Origin: Acidobacteria bacterium 13_2_20CM_57_17
GTDB lineage: Bacteria; Acidobacteriota; Terriglobia; Acidiferrales; UBA7541
DNA: 43,154 nucleotides
Direction of reading: 5' to 3'
Assembly: GCA_001914785.1 (NCBI GenBank)
Contig: MNDE01000091.1
Location: 1-43,154, forward strand
This document shows positions 31,383 through 40,079 of this stretch, in pieces (the stretch's first letter is position 1; each line of letters begins with the position of its first letter). Below the pieces are notes generated by a model that did not search any database, was not told where the DNA came from, and worked only from the letters and a program-made list of their open reading frames with translations. The translations under genes and the position numbers were made by a program.

Positions 31383-34081
31383 GAAATTTGTTTTTTCAAT
31401 TCGGCAAGGAGATTCAGCGCGTCGAGTGGCTTCAACTGGTCGAGGTCGGCGCCGCGCAACTTGTCGAGCACCTCGCGGTCCAGCGCGGTGAAGAGCACGT
31501 GCTGATTGCCGTTCGCCTTCCCCATTTCGGCGGCGCCGGGGGAAAGCGTCTCGCTGAGTTCGTGCTCGCTCTGTTCATGTCTCTTCAAGACTTCGCGGGC
31601 GCGTTCGATCACGCTGCGCGGAAGCCCGGCAAGCCGCGCCACTTCGATGCCATAACTTTTGTCCGCGCTGCCGGGCTCGACACGGCGCAGAAAAATAATC
31701 TCGCTGGGCGTCTCTTTCACCGACACATGAACGTTTTTTACTCCGGGAAGCAGGTCGCCAAGCTCTGTCAATTCGTGGTAATGCGTGGCGAAGAGCGTAC
31801 GCGAACGCGTATGTTTTTGCAGATGTTCGACGACTGCCCAGGCGATAGAGAGCCCGTCGAACGTCGCCGTGCCGCGCCCGACTTCATCTAGTAGCACCAA
31901 ACTCGCCGGAGTCGCATGATTCAGAATCGCGGCGACTTCGCTCATCTCCACGAGAAACGTGGATCGCCCGCGCGCCAGATTGTCGCTCGCGCCGATGCGC
32001 GTGAAAATGCGGTCGGTAATGGGCAGTTTCGCCTGTCGCGCCGGAACAAAGCAGCCCATCTGCGCCATCAGCACGATCAGCGCGGACTGCCGGAGATACG
32101 TGGACTTGCCCCCCATGTTGGGCCCGGTAATGAGAAGTAGTTGCTGCCGCCCAGGCTCGAAGCATAAATCATTGGGAACGAAGCGCTCGCCCTTTTGGCG
32201 CAGCAATTCTTCGATCACCGGATGGCGCCCGCCGATGATGAGAAGTTCGCCGGTCGCGTTGAACTCGGGCCGCGAATAGCCGCGATCCGCAGCCAGTTTC
32301 GCAAACGCGGTGAGAACATCCATCTGGGCGACGGCTGCGGCAGTACGCCGCAGACGCGCCGCTTTGCTCGCCACGGAAGCACGCACATCGATAAAAAGTT
32401 GCCGTTCGATCTCCAGGATGCGTTCGTCCGCAGCCAGGATTTTCCGCTCATATTCTTTCAGCTCGGTGGAAGTGAACCTCTCGGCATTCACCAACGTTTG
32501 TTTGCGTTCGTAGTCCGCGGGAGCCAGATGCAGATTCGGCTTCGAAATCTCAATGTAGTAGCCAAAGATTTGATTGAAGCGGATCTTCAGCGAGCCGATG
32601 TTGGTGCGCTTACGCTCGCGCTCTTCCATCGCGGCGATAATCTGTTTGCTGTGCCGGCTGAGGTCGCGAAGTTCATCCAGCTCGGCGTGGTAACCGCTTC
32701 GGATCATCCCGGGATCGGTGGCGAGCGCCGGCGGCTCGTCGGCGATGGCGCGTTCGAGCCGTTCGCGAACATCGGATAACTCGTCGATTTCCTGATGGAG
32801 TTGACGTAGAAGTTCGCTGCCCCCTGCGGGGGGAGGCGTGAGAAACTTTTTCAGCACCGGAAGCTGCGCGAGCGACTTCCGCAGCGCCACCAGTTCGCGC
32901 GGCGTCGCCAGCCCCAGCGTGGTGCGGCTGGTAAGCCGTTCGAGATCGAGGATGCCCTTGAGCTCCTTGCGAATTTCACCGCGAATAACGGTTTGTTGGA
33001 CGAGGTGTGTGACGGCATTAAGACGGCCCTCAATGGTCTCACTCTCGATGAGCGGCCGGAGAAGCCAGGAGCGCAGCAGGCGCGCGCCCATGCCGGTTAC
33101 AGTGGCGTCCAGCGCGGCGATAAGCGTCGTCGGACCGCTTGTTCGCGTAACTTCCTCGGTGAAGATAGGCGCGAGCAATTCCAGATTGCGGACGGATACG
33201 GGATCGAGCACCAAAGTGTCGTGCTGCTCGTAATAGCGGACGCGGTCTAGATGCTGCAACGCTTCAACGCCGGATGCGCCCGCGCCTTCATTCGTGACGC
33301 CAGAGCGGTCCCTGCGCGCGGCGTTTTCGCGTAGATAGTGAACGATAGCCCCGGCGGCGGCCAGCGCTTGCGGATGCTCGTCGAGACCGAAGCCCGTGAG
33401 TTCGGCGACGCCAAACTGTTCTCGCAAGATGCGCTCCGCGTAGTCTCGCTGAAAAATCCAATCTTCCAGGCGAGATTCCACGCCGCCGACGCCTTCGAGG
33501 AGCGAAGTCTTCGCCGTCTCGAAAAGCTGTTGTGGCCGCGGAAGCAGCGTTTCCCTAGGGCGCAGCAACTGCAGTTCGTCGCGAAGTTCATCGTCGGCAC
33601 GCGCGCCGGAGAATTCCGTGACCTGAAATTCACCGGTCGAAAGATCGACAAAGGCCAGGCCAACGGGCGAACCCGAGGCATGTTTTGCAACCGAAGCAAG
33701 AAAGCTATTTTCGCGCGCGTCCAGAAGTGCGACGTCCGTCGCCGTGCCCGGGGTGATCACCCGCACTACTTCGCGGCGCACGAGCTTTTTACCCGGTCCA
33801 GGCTGCTCCATCTGATCGCAAATCGCGATTTTGAAGCCGCTGCGGATCAGGCGCGCGACGTAGCCCTCCGCGGCGTGGTAGGGAACGCCACACATCGGAA
33901 TCGGCTGGCCCTTTTCCCGGTTGCGCGAGGTAAGCGTGATTTGCAGCTCGCGCGAGGCAATCATCGCGTCCTCATAGAAAAGCTCGTAGAAGTCGCCCAG
34001 GCGGAAGAGCAGCAGGGCATGCGGGTAGCGCGCCTTGATGGCGTGATACTGCTGCATCAACGGTGTTGTCGGCTCGCTCAT
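31379..34081 (-). CDS. mutS: DNA mismatch repair protein MutS
   Basis: 900 residues. Mismatch-recognition motif F31-Y-E33 in LGDFYELFYEDA, connector and lever regions, a clamp, and the ATPase with Walker A GPNMGGKST at about 653-661, then LVLLDEVGRGTATFDGLSIAWAV (Walker B and signature) and FATHYHEL. Full length for MutS1. It recognises mispairs and recruits MutL, which is not in this window. Its C-terminal end overlaps anmK by four bases. Confidence 0.97.
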   Translation of the reverse strand: MSEPTTPLMQQYHAIKARYPHALLLFRLGDFYELFYEDAMIASRELQITLTSRNREKGQPIPMCGVPYHAAEGYVARLIRSGFKIAICDQMEQPGPGKKLVRREVVRVITPGTATDVALLDARENSFLASVAKHASGSPVGLAFVDLSTGEFQVTEFSGARADDELRDELQLLRPRETLLPRPQQLFETAKTSLLEGVGGVESRLEDWIFQRDYAERILREQFGVAELTGFGLDEHPQALAAAGAIVHYLRENAARRDRSGVTNEGAGASGVEALQHLDRVRYYEQHDTLVLDPVSVRNLELLAPIFTEEVTRTSGPTTLIAALDATVTGMGARLLRSWLLRPLIESETIEGRLNAVTHLVQQTVIRGEIRKELKGILDLERLTSRTTLGLATPRELVALRKSLAQLPVLKKFLTPPPAGGSELLRQLHQEIDELSDVRERLERAIADEPPALATDPGMIRSGYHAELDELRDLSRHSKQIIAAMEERERKRTNIGSLKIRFNQIFGYYIEISKPNLHLAPADYERKQTLVNAERFTSTELKEYERKILAADERILEIERQLFIDVRASVASKAARLRRTAAAVAQMDVLTAFAKLAADRGYSRPEFNATGELLIIGGRHPVIEELLRQKGERFVPNDLCFEPGRQQLLLITGPNMGGKSTYLRQSALIVLMAQMGCFVPARQAKLPITDRIFTRIGASDNLARGRSTFLVEMSEVAAILNHATPASLVLLDEVGRGTATFDGLSIAWAVVEHLQKHTRSRTLFATHYHELTELGDLLPGVKNVHVSVKETPSEIIFLRRVEPGSADKSYGIEVARLAGLPRSVIERAREVLKRHEQSEHELSETLSPGAAEMGKANGNQHVLFTALDREVLDKLRGADLDQLKPLDALNLLAELKKQIS

Positions 34082-34102
34082 TCGTAATACGTCAGCAGAG
34101 AA

Positions 34103-36244
34103 TCATTCCTTGATGCCGAGCTGCGTCAGCAAAAAAGCATAATCCATCGCAATCTCTCGCAAATAATCGTACCGGCCGGAAGCCCCGCCGTGTCCCGCGC
34201 CCATGTTGATTTTCAGCAAGAGCGGATTCACATCTGTTTTCAGCGTGCGCATTTTCGCGACGTATTTCGCGGGCTCCCAATACATCACCTGGCTGTCGTT
34301 CAGCCCGGTCTTCGCCAGGATCGCTGGATAATTCTTTCGCTCCAGGTTGGTGTACGGACAATACGACTTCATATAGAAATAGTCTTCCGCGATTTGTGGA
34401 TTGCCCCATTCTTCGTATTCGCCGACCGTCAGGGGGAGAGAAGCATCGAGCATGGTATTCAGCACATCGACAAAAGGCACGTGTGTGATAACCATGCGAA
34501 AAAGTTCGGGCCGCATGTTCGTCACCGCACCCATAAGCAGCCCGCCCGCGCTGCCGCCCTCAATCACCAGTTTTTCCGGCGTCGTGTAGCGTTGTGCAAT
34601 CAGGTGTTCAGCCGAGGCGATGAAGTCCCAAAACGTATTGTGCTTTTGTTTCATGCGCCCCGCGTCGTGCCATGGCTTTCCTAGCTCGCCGCCGCCGCGG
34701 ACGTGCGCGACGGCATAGATCACGCCGCGGTCCAGCAAGCTAAGCCGGTTCGAACTGAAATTGACCGGCACGGAGATTCCATAGCTGCCGTAACCATAGA
34801 GAAGAAGCGGCGCGGAGCCGTCGCGCGGCGTACCGCGGCGGTAGACGATGGAAAGTGGTACGCGCGTGCCGTCGGAAGCCGTGGCGTGGAGGCGCTCGCT
34901 CACGTATTGCGTTGCGTCGTAGCCGCCAAGAACGGGTTGTTGCTTGCGCAGGATTCGTTTCCGCGTGCGAACGTCGTAGTCAAAAATCGAGCGTGGCGTT
35001 ACGAACGATTCGTATTGAAACCGTACGTGGGACGCGCTGAATTCCGGGTTCTCCCCGATGGAAGCGTTGTACGCGGGCTCGGAGAATTCGATGCGATGCG
35101 AGGCCGCAAGAGCGTTCGGAGCGTCTGCGGTCAAATCCACGATGCGCAGATAAGGCAGGCCGCCCTCGCGTTCGAAAAGTACGAGGTGCGTCTGGAAAGC
35201 CTCCACAGTAGAAAGCATGACATCCGGACGATTCGAAATGACCTCGCGCCAGAATTCCCGGCGCGGGTCGCTCACTGGAGCAGCCACCAAGCGGAAGGTC
35301 CGCCCGCTGGAATTGGTGCGAACGTAAAACAGGCCGTCAGTCGGATTCGGAGCTAGCCCCGCATGATGATCCGCGTAGTATTCGTGGTTATCCTCGCGCG
35401 GGGCGATGAGCCGGAATTCTCCGCTGGGCTGATCAGCGCGCAGGTAGCGAACTTCGCTGGTCGTATGGCTCGCGATGGTCAGAAGAAGGAAAGCGCCGCT
35501 GCGCGTGCGTTCCACTTCGATTCGAAATCGCTCGTCCGTTTCTTCGTAGAGCAGAATGTCTGGTTCGGTCGACCCCAAAACGTGCCGATACAGCCGGTGC
35601 GAGCGCTTCGTCGTTTCATCCTCGACCGTGTAGAACAAAGTTCGATTGTCGGACGCCCACGCGACACTGGTGACCCGTTCGAATCGTTCGGGGTGAGTAG
35701 TCCCACTGCGCAGATCTTTGACTTGCAGCACATATTGGCGGAAGCCCGTCGTATCCGTCGAATACGCGAGCAGTTGGTTGTCGTCGCTGACTTCGAACGA
35801 ACCTAATCCCAGAAACGAATGGCCTTCGGCCAGCACGTTCAGATCGAGCAGCAGTTCTTCCGGCGCGCCTTCCACGTCGCGCTGCCGGCAGTGGAACGCA
35901 TACTGCTTTCCTTCTTCCGTCCGCGTGAAATAAAGATAGCCCCGCAGCCGATAAGGGACGGAAAGATCCGTTTGCAGGATGCGTCCCAGCATTTCCTGAT
36001 AGAGCTTCTCTTGAAAAGGCTCCGTGGGCTTCAGAACTGCGTCGGTATAAGCGTTCTCGGCCTTCAGATAGTCGATGACTTCCGGATTTTCTTTGTGGCG
36101 CAGCCAGGCGTAATGATCCACACGCCGGTCGCCATGCATCACATGTTCTACGGGTTCCCGCCGGGCAACCGGAGGCTTGGGAACCGTACCTGTTGAAGTT
36201 TCCTGGACGGTCAGTGGCGTCGCGATATTGGCGTCCGGGTTCAT
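34103..36244 (-). CDS. ptrB: Oligopeptidase B (S9 family)
   Basis: 713 residues. N-terminal HYAWLRHKENPEVIDYLKAEN starts the family propeller domain; the alpha/beta hydrolase domain follows with GSYGISVPVNF and AHVRGGGELGKPWHD, the nucleophile in EGGSAGGLLMG (Ser near 560), the Asp in LNDSQVMYWEPAKY (near 648) and the His in MGAGHGGASGR (near 682). It cleaves short peptides after basic residues in the cytosol. No signal peptide. The gap to mutS downstream is only about 20 bases, so the two may share a transcript. Confidence 0.94.
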   Translation of the reverse strand: MNPDANIATPLTVQETSTGTVPKPPVARREPVEHVMHGDRRVDHYAWLRHKENPEVIDYLKAENAYTDAVLKPTEPFQEKLYQEMLGRILQTDLSVPYRLRGYLYFTRTEEGKQYAFHCRQRDVEGAPEELLLDLNVLAEGHSFLGLGSFEVSDDNQLLAYSTDTTGFRQYVLQVKDLRSGTTHPERFERVTSVAWASDNRTLFYTVEDETTKRSHRLYRHVLGSTEPDILLYEETDERFRIEVERTRSGAFLLLTIASHTTSEVRYLRADQPSGEFRLIAPREDNHEYYADHHAGLAPNPTDGLFYVRTNSSGRTFRLVAAPVSDPRREFWREVISNRPDVMLSTVEAFQTHLVLFEREGGLPYLRIVDLTADAPNALAASHRIEFSEPAYNASIGENPEFSASHVRFQYESFVTPRSIFDYDVRTRKRILRKQQPVLGGYDATQYVSERLHATASDGTRVPLSIVYRRGTPRDGSAPLLLYGYGSYGISVPVNFSSNRLSLLDRGVIYAVAHVRGGGELGKPWHDAGRMKQKHNTFWDFIASAEHLIAQRYTTPEKLVIEGGSAGGLLMGAVTNMRPELFRMVITHVPFVDVLNTMLDASLPLTVGEYEEWGNPQIAEDYFYMKSYCPYTNLERKNYPAILAKTGLNDSQVMYWEPAKYVAKMRTLKTDVNPLLLKINMGAGHGGASGRYDYLREIAMDYAFLLTQLGIKE

Positions 36245-36423
36245 GCGTCTCTTTTACGATGGCCGTGATGAGGGCCAGCGTCGACGCGCGGCGGGCTGGC
36301 GCGACGCGCGGAATGCATCCGTTCGTCGCTATACTATCGGAACTCGGCGGCGGGAGAAAGCAGCCCGCTGTGGAGTGTTTTGCCTGGAATGGTCGAAATT
36401 GAAAGTTGAACGGTTGCTGGCTT

Positions 36424-37422
36424 CTACCTAAGGGATTTGAGCAAGGCGCCGAGTTCTTCGTACTGATCCGACGCTATGTAATCCACGCCCACTTTGGCAG
36501 CGGCCTCCCATCGTTTGCGGACCGCTTCCCTCGAACCAAAGTTGTAGGAGCTGAACCAGCCATTGCAACTGAGCTCCTGTTTGGTGGCACCGTCGAGCGT
36601 GTAAAAGCGAACCCACAAATTGTGGCCATGAGCATAGCGAACGAGCTGGCTGAGACGCGATTCTTTTTCCACAGTCCAGTCGCCTGCTTTGGACTGGCCT
36701 TCGGGCTCAACGACGCGCCAACTATTGTTCCACCAGCGGTGATAGTTGTCGGCGGGATTTGGCGCCAGCCTTTCAGGCGGCGCGGAGGGGCCATGCGTGT
36801 TGGTGCGCACGGCCCCGAAAACGAGCAACTTTCCGCCTTCGGCGACCTGGTCGTAGAAGACAGCTTTTTGCTCTTCGGACTCGCCGGTCAAGACGAGAAC
36901 GGGACGGACCTCCAGCGTTTCCATCCGGTCGATGGTGCCGGTGCGTGGAGCAGTGGTGAGCCAATCCTGATATTGCGCCAGCAACTGCCAAATCGCGGCG
37001 AGATGTTCCGGCTCCTCCGATTTGAGATCGAGATTCAGCGTGATTAGCGGCCAATCCCCATGATTTCCCTCGTGCAACGCTTTTTCGACGATGGGGCGGA
37101 CGCGTTCAAAGAAATACTCCCGCATTCCCGGCTCGGTTCCTGTCGGAGGGCCTCCATGACTTACCAGCGAAGTCATCGCGCCTGTTCTTGGGTCTTTCGC
37201 CCAAAGCAAATCCTGCTCGATGGCAAGGGGAGTGCCTGCTGAGAGGGCACGCTCGATGCGATCGAACCACCATTCGTAGTAGGGATAGCAATTGTGCGCG
37301 TCGAGGAGAACCCGAGTGCCGGGGCGGAGAGGCGCGGGCGAAGAATCCAATGGCGTCGCAGAAGGAAACACAAACAAACTCAGGGACAAGGCAAGAATCC
37401 ACAAAAACCGAATGCGCATCAT
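36424..37422 (-). CDS. Secreted PLC-like phosphodiesterase
   Basis: 332 residues with a signal peptide (about 1-24). The mature part fits the PLC-like TIM-barrel superfamily: VLLDAHNCYPYYEWW, LAIEQDLLWAKD, SHGGPP, LITLNLDLKSEEPEHL, NLWVRFYTLDG and GVDYIASDQYEEL. H and E/D residues in the first three segments are those used for metal and phosphate in glycerophosphodiesterases and PI-PLC. The substrate is not deducible. GGAG lies five bases before the ATG. It stands alone between oligopeptidase B and the toxin-antitoxin pair. Confidence 0.8.
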   Translation of the reverse strand: MMRIRFLWILALSLSLFVFPSATPLDSSPAPLRPGTRVLLDAHNCYPYYEWWFDRIERALSAGTPLAIEQDLLWAKDPRTGAMTSLVSHGGPPTGTEPGMREYFFERVRPIVEKALHEGNHGDWPLITLNLDLKSEEPEHLAAIWQLLAQYQDWLTTAPRTGTIDRMETLEVRPVLVLTGESEEQKAVFYDQVAEGGKLLVFGAVRTNTHGPSAPPERLAPNPADNYHRWWNNSWRVVEPEGQSKAGDWTVEKESRLSQLVRYAHGHNLWVRFYTLDGATKQELSCNGWFSSYNFGSREAVRKRWEAAAKVGVDYIASDQYEELGALLKSLR

Positions 37423-37512
37423 GGAGTCTCCAGCAGCGAACGAGTCTCAAGGAAATTCAATATAAACGATTTTGACGCGGAAAAAACCTCGGAGAACTTG
37501 TCCATCAGAGGC

Positions 37513-37845
37513 TTAGCTACTACTGCCAACCTGAACCATCTCCCCAGGCTCGATTTTATCGAGGGCCAAAACCAGGGCCGGGAAATGTTGCCGCAAATGT
37601 TCCAGGCGATTGGAGGACGACTGCAGAACTACAATGGCGATTCTGCGACCGCTCAGGTTTTGTTGGTATCGGAGGTTTGTATCCACGGTGACCAAGACAT
37701 CAAAAGCAGGTTCCGCGAGGCTCAATAGTTCGCCGTTCTGTTTTCCAGACCAGCCAGCTTCCTGAACGGTATGGCATTCATGACCGTGATTCATGAGGTG
37801 CTTCTTGAGTGCTCGCGGAGCACACTCGTCAATCAGAATTCTCAT
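37513..37845 (-). CDS. DUF5615 PIN-like toxin
   Basis: 110 residues. MRILIDECAPRALKKHL with D6 and E7, GHECHTVQEAGWSGKQNGELL, VLVTVDTNLRYQQNL and IVVLQSSSNRLEHLR give the DUF5615 (Mut7-C/PIN-like) pattern of acidic residues expected in a ribonuclease. Its ATG overlaps the stop of the DUF433 gene by four bases. Together they form the known DUF433-DUF5615 toxin-antitoxin layout, antitoxin first. Confidence 0.88.
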   Translation of the reverse strand: MRILIDECAPRALKKHLMNHGHECHTVQEAGWSGKQNGELLSLAEPAFDVLVTVDTNLRYQQNLSGRRIAIVVLQSSSNRLEHLRQHFPALVLALDKIEPGEMVQVGSSS

Positions 37846-38063
37846 TTCAGCTGCGCAACAAGACTCAGCCTTGCTTCTTCGATAGCAGCGATGGCAAGTT
37901 CGCGGCTGACGCTAGGATACTCTTCCAAAAACTGATCCAACGTGTCGCCTCCTTCCAGATAGTCAATCAAGACTTTGAAAGGAACGCGGGTTCCGCGAAA
38001 GACAGGTTCTCCCCCGAGAATGTTCGGGTCTTTGATGATTATATTTTCAGAGGCAGTGCCCAT
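37842..38063 (-). CDS. DUF433 antitoxin
   Basis: 73 residues: IIIKDPNILGGEPVFRGTRV, then FKVLIDYLEGGDTLDQFLEE and YPSVSRELAIAAIEEA, typical of DUF433 (a winged-helix DNA-binding antitoxin family). GGAGG lies six bases before the ATG at 38063. Likely to bind and neutralise the DUF5615 protein and repress the operon. Confidence 0.9.
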   Translation of the reverse strand: MGTASENIIIKDPNILGGEPVFRGTRVPFKVLIDYLEGGDTLDQFLEEYPSVSRELAIAAIEEARLSLVAQLK

Positions 38064-38255
38064 GGCGATCCTCCAGCGCGCAACCTGATTATCTCATCCA
38101 TCTACAAGAACTGCTCTGAAAAGTGCAAGCGGTGCGGCAGGAAATTAAGTCTAAACCCGCACACGCAAAACCGGCGTATGCGGCACCCAGAACCGTACTA
38201 GGGGCTCTCGTCTGTCCCACCCGCCAAAGCCACTCGCCAAACTAACCATCCTGAG

Positions 38256-38669
38256 TTAATTCTCAAGGCCAGGCCTACGGTTAATACGCTCCAACTCTTT
38301 CTCCCTGCGAATTGCCGCGCGTTGCAACTCAATCCATCGCATTACTGCTACCTCAACCGGAAACAAAAAAATACAAAACAAGAAGTTGACGTTAACGTAC
38401 ACGAGAAAACCGTACACTAAAAGATGCCCGACGATCCAAAGAGGCAAAAGCACTCTCAGTCCCCGGTATCGGAACCAAGCTCGAAATCTCCAAACAACCA
38501 AAAGGCAAAATGCTCCATTAAGGGCTGCGTATAGCAGCAATTTCTTGGAAATGTGCAAACTGTCGCCAAGCAGGAAATACCCCACCCCCAAAAAGGCTAC
38601 AACAAACGCCGTTCCCCACAGCAACAGCGTGTCACCTAGCGATCTCTTCTTTGCCGCAACTTCACTCAT
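38256..38669 (-). CDS. Small four-helix membrane protein, unknown function
   Basis: About 137 residues with four hydrophobic segments at roughly 14-34, 42-62, 72-92 and 96-114, and a basic cytosolic tail (ELQRAAIRREKELERINRR). No family recognised. The ATG at 38669 is preferred over the GTG at 38681, but neither has a strong ribosome-binding site. Lower GC than its neighbours by eye. Could be transferred together with the toxin-antitoxin pair. Confidence 0.65.
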   Translation of the reverse strand: MSEVAAKKRSLGDTLLLWGTAFVVAFLGVGYFLLGDSLHISKKLLLYAALNGAFCLLVVWRFRAWFRYRGLRVLLPLWIVGHLLVYGFLVYVNVNFLFCIFLFPVEVAVMRWIELQRAAIRREKELERINRRPGLEN

Positions 38670-38805
38670 TCGCTGTTTCACCGGTTAAAATAGGATCGCC
38701 CTTAGAGGGTCACCTTCAGAAATACACGTGCCAGACCTGACGGCTTCAAGTTCATTTGCGAGTGCATTTGAGAGGAGAATGTCTATAGCTACCAACCCCG
38801 TTTCA

Positions 38806-38991
38806 CCCACGACTGTTCGTTCCATCGTCAGTCAAATTTCCGCTCGCGTCATAGGTGAGCGTCGCGCCTTTCCAATTCGTCAGCTGATTGTTCGCATTGT
38901 ACGCCGTCTGCGTCATTGCGTTTGGCAACCCCGTCCGCGCAAACCTTCCACCCGCACTGTTTCGCCGCCCGGCGTTGTCGTATCGTAATGT
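38806..38991 (-). pseudogene. RHS-repeat protein remnant
   Basis: The minus-strand frame encodes about 60 residues typical of an RHS/YD-repeat core: LRYDNAGRRNSAGG, RFARTGLPNAMTQTAYN, NNQLTNWKGATLTYDASGNL and TDDGTN. After DDGTNS the similarity stops and a stop codon follows (38803). The upstream side is cut at the start of the CYTH gene on the other strand. No start codon or repeat array accompanies it, so it is a relic of a large RHS gene. Confidence 0.75.
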
Positions 38992-38997
38992 GTTGCC

Positions 38998-39654
38998 ATG
39001 GCAAAGGAAACCGAAATCAAGCTGAGGATCACCGACGTGCCCGCGTTTCATCGCGCATTGAACCGCATGGGAGCTCGCCCCGCCAGTCCGGGCACTTTCA
39101 AGGTTCACGAGGAAAATGTAATTTTCGACACGCCACAGGGCGGTCTCGCCAAGCACGGTCAACTATTGCGTATTCGAACGGAAACACCCGAAGTCCGGGG
39201 GAAATCGAAGAAGTCCGCGCCGAAACAGCGCGTGATTTTGACCTTCAAGCAACCCATGACGCGGCCAGCGGCCGCAGAGACAGAGAGCCGATCGGATGGA
39301 CCCTACAAAGTTCGCGACGAAATTGAGGTCGAAGTCGCCGAGTCCACAAATCTGACCAGGATTTTCGAGGGGCTGGGAATGAACGGCTGGTTTCGCTATG
39401 AAAAATACCGTACCACCTATCGGCTGCCTGCTTCGAAAGGCTGGGCCAAGGGGCTGCTGATTGAGCTCGACGAAACTCCTATCGGCACCTTCGTAGAACT
39501 GGAGGGGCCCGCCGAGGCGATCGATCGTGCTGCCGAGGAACTGGGCTATTCGAAACGCGACTATGTCTTGAAGAACTACCTCCGCTTATACATGGAAGAC
39601 TGCCGCCGCAGGGGCGAAGAACCCCGCCACATGCTGTTCCCAAAACGGAAGTGA
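38998..39654 (+). CDS. CYTH domain protein (class IV adenylate cyclase/thiamine triphosphatase-like)
   Basis: 218 residues with a CYTH fold. The ExExK signature is at E4-T-E6-I-K8, and further conserved strands are LLRIRTE, RVILTFKQP, VRDEIEVEV, FRYEKYRTTYRL, LLIELDETPIGTFVELEG and ELGYSKRDYVLKNYLRLY. These proteins bind triphosphates with Mg2+ or Mn2+; the substrate may be an inorganic or nucleoside triphosphate. The start ATG at 38998 sits six bases past the RHS relic and has no visible ribosome-binding site. Confidence 0.9.
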   Translation: MAKETEIKLRITDVPAFHRALNRMGARPASPGTFKVHEENVIFDTPQGGLAKHGQLLRIRTETPEVRGKSKKSAPKQRVILTFKQPMTRPAAAETESRSDGPYKVRDEIEVEVAESTNLTRIFEGLGMNGWFRYEKYRTTYRLPASKGWAKGLLIELDETPIGTFVELEGPAEAIDRAAEELGYSKRDYVLKNYLRLYMEDCRRRGEEPRHMLFPKRK

Positions 39655-39976
39655 CGCTCTGCAATGCCATTCGAAGAAAAAAATCGCTTCGCAACTCTGT
39701 TTTCTGTTGATTTTTGTTGACTTCGAGAAGCACGCAGCTTATCAATGCAACAGTGACTGCAAAGCGGCCACTGTAACGGAGCAAATCTCGTCCCCATGAG
39801 TATGGGCAGCGAACTCGAACCTGGCCCCGGTAGATCCAGGCGGCAGTGCAACCAGAAAATGGTCCAACGGCCGGATGTCCCGATTTTTTCGCGCCGGGCG
39901 CAAGCCAAGGCGTGGGCGGTCGGGTGGGGAGGGTTCCCTGGCGGCTAAAGGTAAGTCCATTTTTATGAGGTACTTG

Positions 39977-40011
39977 CCCGCCGCCGAGGTTTTCCGGTGC
40001 GCGGGTTTTTT
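39977..40011 (+). terminator. Terminator-like hairpin in the leader
   Basis: CCCGC at 39977-39981 pairs with GCGGG at 40001-40005, with an inner CCG/CGG pairing, followed by TTTTTT at 40006-40011. It overlaps the alternative hairpin at 39940-39985, so it could act as a switchable attenuator. Confidence 0.45.
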
Positions 40012-40024
40012 GTTGCCGGAATGA

Positions 40025-40048
40025 GTTCGAACGGGTAGCCGTTCGAAC
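40025..40048 (+). repeat. 10-bp perfect hairpin upstream of the MgtE-N gene
   Basis: GTTCGAACGG, loop GTAG, CCGTTCGAAC. It ends 17 bases before the ribosome-binding site. It could be an RNA stem or a DNA operator; the arm also contains the self-complementary TTCGAA. Confidence 0.75.
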
Positions 40049-40079
40049 GATTACCGAGACGCACGAGGAGGAAAAGCGT

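Larger units (their letters stand above)
39655..40079. other. Intergenic region of about 425 bases, partly a structured leader
   Basis: No coding gene is supported. The last 170 bases hold the leader described separately. The first 250 bases show no recognisable feature. Confidence 0.6.
39910..40079 (+). ncRNA. Structured leader, candidate riboswitch or attenuator
   Basis: Several pairings can be read directly. GGCGGC (39940-39945) pairs with GCCGCC (39980-39985); inside it GGTAAGT (39950-39956) pairs with ACTTGCC (39972-39978, one G-U) and CAT with ATG around a TTTT loop. A second stem, CCCGC (39977-39981) with GCGGG (40001-40005) followed by six T, is terminator-like and shares bases with the first, so the two exclude each other. 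GTTCGAACGG (40025-40034) pairs perfectly with CCGTTCGAAC (40039-40048). GCGT and GGT at 39910-39920 can pair with ACC and ACGC at 40053-40062. It precedes a metal-transport operon. It does not match the M-box or yybP-ykoY consensus as I recall them. Confidence 0.45.

Noticed and set aside
33338..34087. 249-codon plus-strand open frame opposite the mutS start
   Set aside because: Antisense shadow of a canonical mutS.
39910..40079. Leader as a known M-box or yybP-ykoY riboswitch
   Set aside because: The conserved cores I remember for those classes are not visible; only the structure and context suggest regulation. A covariance-model search would decide.
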